From Takakia lepidozioides (taxonomy: Eukaryota > Streptophyta > Takakiopsida > Takakiales > Takakiaceae): a DNA stretch of 64,000 bases. Below are positions 56,206 through 64,000 of this stretch, one piece after another; within the stretch, counting starts at the first letter, position 1, and each line of letters starts with the position of its first letter. The notes beneath the pieces were generated by a model. It was not told where the DNA came from. It did no database searches and was given only the letters and a program-made list of their open reading frames with translations. A program made the translations under genes and the position numbers. The stretch lies in assembly GCA_030704615.1 (NCBI GenBank), contig CM060732.1, forward strand, positions 15,252,001 through 15,316,000, given 5' to 3'.

Positions 56206-58189
56206 TTGAATTGACCTCCACATCAATCAGTTCCAATCCTAATCCTGGACTTTCTGAAGTGCTTCTGCTTTTCAGGCACTGCATAACAATCTCCGATTGA
56301 CTCTCATATGGAGATATTAAACCGTCGCTCACGGGTTTGTTATGAAACCCATGAAGATCGCCGAATGCTCCACACACTCAGTACAAGATAATAGCATCAC
56401 GACAATTTCGCAAACATCAAAGGTTAAGTATAATCGACAATTCAAATTCACATCTGCAGTTCCTCGGGGCACTGCAGCTCTGTTGTTTGGTTTGTCAAGT
56501 CCAAATGTTATTCCAGGGTGGACTGTAGCCGAGCTGGTCCCGTTGTTATGTTGAATATCATCATTGTTGCAGACAAAGCCTGATTAAAGACTACTCGACA
56601 GACCTTACTATTTTGGGTGCAGGTCTGTTTAATGTTGACGGCTACATAGCAGCTATGTTTCGTATGCAGGGCCTTAGTGCTGTAAAGGTGTGAATGGGAA
56701 CGATGGAAGCTGCGGTGATATCAATGGTAGGGGTTTTGTTTCTTCTCTTCATATGGTCTTTGTAAAAATGCTCTGCTTCAGGTTGGAGAATGGTTCTAAG
56801 TGTTGATTGATTGATCCAACTTAGTGGCTGATGCTTCTTGAGATAGAAATGCATTGCATGAAACAGAGTGTACTTGACGACAGTAGATAGCGATTCTGCA
56901 GCTGCGAAGGCGACGAAATTGCAGAAGCCACACTATACATTTGAAAGGCTGCCTGCTAAGCTGAGCAGGTGCTTCAAATGTTGGTTCGTTGACAAGAATT
57001 GAACATTTTTGGGTGAGGAATTCAGAGGTCTACAACAGGAAAACACCCATTATGCCGAACAACGATTCAATGCACGTGATAGAAACAAGTGTATTCAAGT
57101 TGAAGACAGTGCCAACTCACTGAATTGTGCAATGATACTATGGTTAATCCTATGATGGGATGTATCGATACTACGACTAGTTGCTTCGCGGGAAAGCACG
57201 GTAGACAATGAACATGAACTATATTATGTTCAATATTACTTCAATAGCCTTCCAGAGTAAGTTTAGCCACTCGTCTTCATCTTTTAATTCAACTAGTGAT
57301 CTGCCTTCTCCCAAGTTTATATTCCACTCATTAAACAATTCTGGATAGCCATGCAATGGTCTGCACCATGTTTCTGTCGAATGATGGTTCCAATAAGCAA
57401 TTATGTATAAGCCTAATATAATAGCTAGTTATACCATCCCTTGCTTGCTAATTGAAATTAGAAATATTCATGAATCACAACATCTTCTTGATCTTCATAA
57501 CATCTTCTTGAATATCTGTCCACATATTTCATTCGGTATTCCATTAATGAACTATTGGGTGACAACATTACTGCCTTGTTTAATGCTCATTCTCTCAATC
57601 TCATGAAAACTTCATAATTCAGTCACTATCACACATAAATGCAATGTGCTTTGTTTTTCTCCCAAGCTTCCTCTCGTTTGATTCTCCTCAACCCAATAAG
57701 CACGATGATTTTTTGTTTTTTATTTAATTTCTTTGTCCCCATTTCTTCACCAACTTGAAATTATTGAAATGCATAACTAATCCACCGTTTGAAGAGGGAT
57801 ATCCTAATGTATGGGTTCCAACTTCTATTCTCTTGTGAACGGGGTACAAGCCATGAACTCAACAAAATTCTATATGTACGAAAATTAGTTTACAGTGAAT
57901 ATAAACATGCAAAGAATGAGCGATTTCACATCCTTTGTGGCTATAAGGAGGTTAGCTATTTCATGAGCATGAGTGGCATGAGCGGAGTAGTAAGACAATC
58001 AGTTTTCATGAGCAGAAGTTCAAAATTTGGAATTAAAAAATATTAAAAAACATTAAAAAACATTTTAATGGAATGTGTCAGAACAATAATAATATAATAT
58101 TCATTGTTTGAAGCTGAAATTGAAGTTTTGGGAGCCGTGCTCATGATATTTTCTCTTGCGCTCATGGAAATTGCGAGCGACATCTGTAA
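56206..58189. other. Intergenic DNA
   Basis: No gene recognised; no repeat structure noted apart from short CATGAGC repeats near 57961-58010. Confidence 0.5.
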
Positions 58190-58510
58190 AAATGGCACCG
58201 AATTTTGCGGTAATAGGTTCCGCAACCGAAGAAAATGGCGACGTATTTCGCGGTAATAGGTCCTGCGGCGAAAAATGGTGCCGAATTTCGTGGCTATAGG
58301 TCCCTGCATGTCAAGTGTGTTGGCCCAAAAATTGGAAATGTGGCGCCGAATTTCGGGAGATAGTGCCTAGGACTGCACAGATGTTGGGCAGTTTTGGGCC
58401 AGGTAACTGGAAATTCGGCGCCATTTTTGCAGACATCGTTCCTAGACATGTTGGGACTTAGCCAGTTTTTGGCCCAAAATAGGGAAATTCGGCCAGAAAT
58501 GGCCCCCACA
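58190..58510. repeat. Degenerate GGCGCCGAATTTCG repeats
   Basis: About five to six copies of AATGGCGCCGAATTTCGnGGnnATAGGTCC at 45-70 bp spacing. The GGCGCC-centred core with AAATT arms recalls the 38.9-42.2 kb palindromes, but these are less symmetrical. Confidence 0.65.
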
Positions 58511-58527
58511 ACTGCTACTATTGGAAC

Positions 58528-59640
58528 TCAGTTTTTTGGAAAATCTGCAAATTCATCTTGCCGCCATCTTATTATGGGTACCCCACAATGGAATATGCAC
58601 AGGCACATGAGGAAGCAAATCAGCCTTGTATGCCAATTGTTTGTCCTCATCAGGTGATGGCCTATAGGAGATGGCGATCTTGAACATGTAGGGCTTGCGG
58701 TGCTCGACGATACGTCCTCGGGCAACATTACGGGACCACGAGGGAGCGTGCGAATATTCTTATCAGCTCGCCAGGAATCCTCTTCTCCGCCAGGTAGCTC
58801 GTCAAGTCTTCGTCTCACTGGACAGGTGTGAACATCTTCTTCCAAGTGTTGGCCTCTTCGAAGCAATGGCGTGTCTCGAAGGCCCTCTCGCAAGGCTGTT
58901 GCCCACTTCCGAGGATTCTTGGATCTGGAGGCAGTCCGCATCAGCATTTCTTGCCTGTCCGGCCCCAAGCCCCACTGTTTCCCTTTCAAGAACTTGTTGT
59001 ACCTGGATTGCTGCATAATTGACCTCACAATGTCCTCCGTTGTGGCAGTGAGGATGTCCACCAGATGCGCCGCAGAGGAGGCACGCCAGGAAGAATGTAC
59101 TGATTCGGCCATGTTTGTTGTCGGCATGTCAGTGTCGGAGTCCAGACACATTTCCTGCACATGCACATTCCCAGGTTAGAAGCAAGTTACAAATAATGAC
59201 TAGCATAATATTGAACGGGACGTGAAATTGTCTAACTCACCTCCCGCATATAGTCGCTGAACTGGAGGAAATGATAATGCCACCATGCTAGCCAACTGAC
59301 CATTGCTCTCTCGTCTGATTTCCTTACAGCACCTGACGTTGTCCACCAAGCCTGTATACATGCAAACTGTGTCTCTGCATCATCCAAGGTGGGAGCACGC
59401 TTCCACGCAAGATATATAGAACGGTGGTCCTCACTGAATTCTGGCGCCACAAGCCTCGTTGTGTACTGCGACAAGCTCTAGAGAAAATAGAACCCACAAG
59501 ATCTCTCATTGCCTTCAATTGGAACATTGGGGTCTTCCCCGTACACCCTTCGGATTGCAGCCCAATTTGCTTATGCGTTGTCCGCCATGAAACCACGGAA
59601 ATTTGGCAGGGGCAATCCCGCCCTTGCCATTTGTTCATTT
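58528..59640 (-). pseudogene. MULE-like transposase exons
   Basis: On the minus strand a broken segment at about 59600-59480 reads GFMADNA-stop-ANWAAIRRVYG, then NERSCGFYF. This is like the end of the Mutator-type DDE domain (ADNA/E...C-x-FH). An exon at about 59474-59241 continues QYTTRLVAPEFSEDHRSIYL, then ETQFACIQAWW and KSDERAMVSWLAWWHYHF. It splices at a clean GT donor to an exon from 59154: EMCLDSDTDMPTTNMAESVH, SSWRAS, DIVRSIMQQSRYNKFLKGKQ. The TNMAESVHxSW motif recurs in such transposases near the DDE glutamate/SWIM boundary. Stops make it non-functional. The SWIM finger expected after it was not found. Confidence 0.6.
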
Positions 59641-60016
59641 ATTCCCTGCCAAAGAAGCATTCGATTGTGTGTCCTCCCCTTTCATCTCACAAATAACAAT
59701 TGTCATTAGCATTGTGCAGTGGGGGTCGTAGACATGTGCACCCATTGTCACCTACTGGTGACTTGTAATTCGCTTGATATGGTCGAACATGACCCAACTA
59801 CTTTACAAGTCTCCACTCGTCATCTGGTGGACCAGATCCACACCGTTGCTAGGCCCACACGTTGACATTTTGAATACGAACAACGATCTGCCTCAGTCCC
59901 TTGTCCTGGAAACCGACTTCCATGAATGTAGTCATATCACATCGTCGCTTCACCTCCAGAATGGAGTGCATATCCGAGCCTCGCCCAATTCTCTGTTTGC
60001 AGGAGACAATGTGGTT

Positions 60017-61113
60017 TCAGGCATTCGGTGAACAGACATGGGACATTGACTCCAGCAATGCCTCCATTTCCTTCTCATCGAGAGGAACTTTGTCGGAGCC
60101 ATATTCCGACATTATTCTGCCCAATGCAATCTTATGGGCGACCTGCAGCTGTATCTGTTTGGGTTTGGCACTAGGTCTCAACTTAACCTCCTCTGAATGA
60201 GCTGCTCTGCCTCCTGGGCAGCCTCCCACGAGTTCCCCCTCGCCAATTTGTGACAATGCACACCAACGTGTATGTAAGCTCGTGTGAGGTCAGGGAAACG
60301 GTGGCACACATAGAACTGCTTGGCATTACAAACAGACATGCAATGTGGTGGTTCTTTGCAATGCGCACACTTAAATGTGGAGTTTGGAACCTTTTCCTGA
60401 GCTCGAAATGGTTGATGAGTTGTGCCTGTCCAATCCGTCTCATTCCTGTGACCTTCTGGATTTAAAGTGGAAGCAAGTTGGGGAGAAACACCACAGCGCG
60501 CCCGCACACCATCGAGCATCTTCATGCTGGTGATTTTGGTGACGCACCAAGGATGACCGTCATGTTTCCTATCCGTATCTGTCAACATTCCGGATGCCCT
60601 AGAATGGTCCGTTTGAGGAGGGAACTCAAAAAATATATTGTCGTCGACGTCTGCGGGAAGGCGTGTCATGGATTTGATTGTGAACTTGCTGTAGTCCAGC
60701 CCAGCCAGCTCGGAGCGGTGTCCCTATGTCTGAAGCCCTTGCAAAATATCAAGAATGGATCGAGTTGCTGAGCTCGTGCTGGGAATATGACTCCCTCGTC
60801 CGCTAATGTCCATTGAGGACTTGTCTGATCTCCAGGATGATCTTGGAACTTCCATGACCTCATATGAGTCGGACAGATTGTGAACAACCTGGTTCTCGCT
60901 CATCTTCATTGATGGGGTCGGCTCTGGATTAACTTCGTTGTGGATTTCTCTCTTTGAGGTACCAACTCTCTGATTCGCGGATTGTTTTGTGGAAGGCGGC
61001 AGGATAGAAGGCGCATTTGGCGGGCAAATGAAGTCCCCAACAACCCTGTATATGACGTTGTCCGATGGTGGAACTTGCCATTCCCTGCCGTCACCGAAAT
61101 CATCGTGGAGCAC
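60017..61113 (-). CDS. Uncharacterised exons, Cys-rich, probably transposon gene
   Basis: Three minus-strand frames in a row: 61113-60724 (MLHDDFGDGREWQVPPSDNV, then Ser-rich), 60669-60178 and 60256-60017. The middle one has a possible zinc site, KCAHCKEPPHCMSVCNAKQF, then VCHRFPDLTRAYIHVGVHCHK, and ends EAAQEAEQLIQRRLS. The last ends IQLQVAHKIALGRIMSEYGS. The region lies 5' of the MULE transposase exons on the same strand and may encode the N-terminal part of that transposase. I do not recognise a family, and the exon borders are not settled. Confidence 0.4.
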
Positions 61114-62640
61114 AACAATACTTTTGACTACAACTCCATTTCAATCCTTCATTTCCTCCTCCAGGAATACTGACCCCAGTTTCAGGTGGTATCGGACGCA
61201 AAGATATTTCTCCATCACCCGACAGATCCCCCCTCTGCACGGAAATGTAGCTCTATGCTCGTGAGGAGTACACTATAGTGCTCGAGTTTTCAGCCATGGG
61301 AGATGTGCACACAAGACTGCGACCACGGCGTTCGGGCAAGCTCCCTGGGAGAAGCGGGATGCAGCGAGGGAAAGCAATGCAAGGCCGATCTTTCCGAGCG
61401 ACGAAGCCTATTCACGAATCCGGCGAGCCCACACTCCCAAAAATCCACTGTCAGAGTTTTCATGATCCTTGTCTCGGAATGCGGCCCCTGGCCTTTGCGC
61501 AATAACGGCCAACGGTATGCAGTCAGAAGGCTGCAGACCTGTGCAGGTGCCCTGCGCAAACCAATAATTGCGGCGTCTGACGAGAAGCATGGGGGGGCGA
61601 GCGTGCAAGCACCTTCCCCATGGACAGAGGGAACTGAAAGAGGTGGCATTCCAGAGGGTCTGATTACAAGCTTGAGTGTTGGACCCTCTCACCCAAAAGT
61701 CAACATTCAACAAAATGCAACATTGCACAAAAAGTGGAACTTTGATTCAAAGGAAAACATTTATTAATAATGAACTGTGACAAGTATGCATGCCCTTACA
61801 AGCCAAGGTAAGCCAAAAGTATGCATGCAGTCCATGCTCGGCGAAGTTGGGAATTTGCTGCCGTGTTGCACTGTTCTCACCAAGAAGTTGGAACCTCGAT
61901 TGGCCTCTCAACAAGCTCATGACTGACAAGGTGTCGGTAAGTGAAGACAATGGATGCAGCCCGTTCCCCTTTGGTGTAGTGGACAACGGTGTCATGTCCT
62001 CCGATATATGCACCATCGTAAATGGAGATCTTTGTTGTGGAGACTCTATGTCCATAGGACTTATCCTCGTAGCTTATGAGAATGTCCCCATAGACTGTTT
62101 ACGAGGGAATCCTCTGAGGCCTATATGTACAGCCAATGCAATCCTCGTAGGCCCACTGGCAGCACCTCCAATGATATAGGAAGGTTGTGCTGCTTTTGGG
62201 GATGTTCCATGCAAGCGGATACTGCAGATCAACGATTCGTAGGCACCACAGCCGCGCAAGTCCGTCCCCGCAAGGCTGATCATGGAAGCCAAGAAGGTAC
62301 TCAAGAGCGGACAGGTGGACCCGCCTCTGCTGAGACTGGTCTATCCAATCCTGCAGGAATATGAAAATGTCCCTGACTTGGGCGAGAAGTCCCACGGGGT
62401 GAGACCCTTGTTGGGGCAATTGCTGGGATCCCGGCACGCCATCGCCAAGTATTGACAGGGCTGCCAGGAAGCAAAGAGGGCGCGCAAGGAAGTGGGAGTG
62501 TGGGAGGAGAGGAAGTGAGAGGATCTCAGAGCAAGGAACTGGCGTTGCTCGCTCGGTTTGAAACGCAGTGGGTGACGGGGAAATTTGGACAAGTGGCAAA
62601 CAAATGCGTAGCATTTAATATGCCCGTACCCGGGAATGAG
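61114..62640. other. Region without a recognised gene
   Basis: Several open stretches occur on both strands (for example 62614-62099 minus, 171 codons), but none shows a domain that I recognise. Codon texture does not favour one strand clearly. Confidence 0.35.
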
Positions 62641-62689
62641 GCGCAGCATTAACTTTGTGGTCGGTTCCATAAAACCGCGTCCCGCAAAA

Positions 62690-62890
62690 CACCTCCCGGG
62701 GGGAGATGGCGCCAACATGTTCATCCAAGTCCATCCCCTTGATGGAAAAACGGCGCCCAATTTGCATGATGGGGGGTTTGGATGGAGTCATCTCGGGGGT
62801 AGGGATGGACAGGTGGCACTCCAAGTCCATCCCCCGGATGGAAAAACGCCGCCGAATTTCCATCCGAGGGGGCTCGGATGAAGTCGTTGG
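62690..62890. repeat. Inverted CCATCC...GGATGG repeats
   Basis: Three units of the form CCATCCCC(C/T)TGATGG or CCATCCCCCGGATGG are followed by AAAAACG(G/C)CGCC and TTTCCATCC. The arms and the G/C core recall the 38.9-42.2 kb palindromes. Confidence 0.65.
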
Positions 62891-63485
62891 GGGCAATGAC
62901 GCAATGGCGTGAGCGTTGCGCGTGAGCGCGCGAGCGTACGCTCACGCAGGAGTGACGTGGCGTGAGCGTCATGTCGGCATGCTGATGTGGTGGTAAATGA
63001 TGACGTGGCACTGTCCGTCATCTGCCACGTCAGCATTAACATGCACCGCCTATAACCGTGGATGGTCCTATGACCGTGGAATTAATGCAGGGAATCTTGC
63101 CTAAATAGAATCAAGACGAGCGTTGAGGCCTACAATTGCAGCATCCAACATTGTGCAATTACAAATGCTTGTTTCACTTTTACAATTACGAGGACAAAAA
63201 ATATCCTCACAAAGTGTGCACCATAAAGGCTGCCACGGGAAGACCTTCCTCCCTCCTCAAATAACAATGAGAGTTAGGATCATCTTCAAAAGATGATTGT
63301 AGTGCATAGCGACAGCAAGACATGTAGACTTCGAACGGTGCAATGACAAATGTGCACTACCTAAAAGTTGTCACTCAGAGCTCACTCCGTATAGTTGGAG
63401 GCCATATCATTGCACCGCCGACGAATTGATGTGAATTACACATTTCAAATCATGGTCGTCCACATACCACATTGCATAGTTGATG

Positions 63486-63998
63486 CTACCCATGTGTTGT
63501 ATCCTGCTGCAAAAGAGTATCGACCTCGTTGAAACTCATAGTGGCCTGGTGAATGAAGTTGTCACGTTTGGGATCGCAAACCATCCTCTTCAAAAATATG
63601 AAATACAAATGTTTGCAGGGTATGAATTTACCTCTCTTGCCCAAACTGGTTGATAGCATATTCACAAAATCATGACATGTGCAATTGGGGAAATTGGAAA
63701 CCGTGATGTCGTAGGTCCTGTCATGAACAGCAGATGTGGAAGTGATGATTGTGAATACCTGACCATATCCTGGATCGGGTACTTCCGTGGTGCTTCCAAC
63801 ACGAGCTTGGAGCATTCTTGCGGACTCCACTTTGCCAAAGTGTTCAGCGGTTGGAGGGAAACGCCGAACGAGCTTTCCATCTCGTTTGGTTGGCCACAAG
63901 TCAGGATTTGCCGGGGGGACCCGGGAGGACGCAGAAGTAGTAGCACATGCATGGAGTTGGGGTTGTCTCACAAGGGAAAAACCTGCCTCCTCCAGCAT
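63486..63998 (-). CDS. SWIM zinc-finger protein, MULE-like (5' part outside window)
   Basis: A 170-residue frame, open to the window edge. The SWIM finger is C106-x-C108 (NFPNCTCHDF) with C128-x-H130 (PCKHLYFIFLKRM). It is homologous to the 38594-37845 protein: ARVGSTTEVPDPGYGQVF there reads TIQSSTEVPPPGFGRVY. The DDE part of this transposase would lie to the right of the window. It ends with a stop shortly after the finger, as in its relative. Confidence 0.7.
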   Translation of the reverse strand: MLEEAGFSLVRQPQLHACATTSASSRVPPANPDLWPTKRDGKLVRRFPPTAEHFGKVESARMLQARVGSTTEVPDPGYGQVFTIITSTSAVHDRTYDITVSNFPNCTCHDFVNMLSTSLGKRGKFIPCKHLYFIFLKRMVCDPKRDNFIHQATMSFNEVDTLLQQDTTHG

Positions 63999-64000
63999 TT

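Noticed and set aside
61303-61767. Plus-strand 154-codon frame and its minus-strand counterpart
   Set aside because: Both strands are open to a similar extent with no recognisable motif; not called as a gene.
62099-62614. Minus-strand 171-codon frame
   Set aside because: Open, but no domain and no codon or splice evidence that separates it from noise.

Overview
The window looks like repeat-rich nuclear DNA of a land plant, probably a seed-free one with a large genome (fern, lycophyte or bryophyte; this is inference). The grounds are plant-type gene families with spliceosomal introns (a plastid BASS transporter, a PAP17-type purple acid phosphatase, a purine permease, an FY/WDR33 WD40 fragment), plant MULE relatives with SWIM fingers, several Ty3/gypsy copies, LINEs, and no bacterial gene organisation. 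I cannot name the species.

Layout. 1-3.4 kb: nothing recognisable. 3.45-5.29 kb: LINE copy A with an internally inverted block. 5.68-6.72 kb: broken FY-like fragment. 7.48-7.85 kb: short palindrome array. 9.82-10.88 kb: intronless purine permease ORF with one in-frame stop. 10.95-12.53 kb: cluster of fold-backs, including a 119-bp-arm hairpin and a Mutator-like MITE with a target duplication. 12.94-19.15 kb (minus): 3' part of a purple acid phosphatase gene, with LINE copy B in one intron. 21.87-29.25 kb (plus): complete eight-exon BASS transporter gene, with LINE copies C and D in its large intron 5. 30.3-31.8 kb: decayed gypsy pol fragment. 32.3-38.6 kb: RING-H2 pseudogene, a possible DPPY-type methyltransferase ORF and a SWIM protein, among TAGTCG...CGACTA palindromes. 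38.86-42.2 kb: about 40-45 spaced copies of a GGAAATGCGG/CCGCATTTCC palindrome. 43.1-50.15 kb (minus): Ty3/gypsy element carrying a DNMT3-like cytosine methyltransferase between protease and reverse transcriptase. 50.9-51.7 kb: tandem arrays. 52.85-53.57 kb: L1-type LINE 3' fragment. 54.4-56.2 kb: second copy of the gypsy family, with an in-frame duplication of the catalytic RT segment. 58.2-64 kb: MULE transposase exons, a cysteine-rich ORF, palindromes and another SWIM protein.

The standout is the methyltransferase-bearing gypsy element. Its methyltransferase has SAM motif I, the catalytic Cys loop, ENV, the S-R-A-H-R-x-R motif and, past one frameshift, a DNMT3-like motif X. The copy is decayed. 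Several of its stops are explicable as single C-to-T (or G-to-A) changes, as expected of heavily methylated DNA. The host genes seem to be limited to the BASS gene (apparently intact); PUP, PAP, FY and RING are damaged or partial copies.
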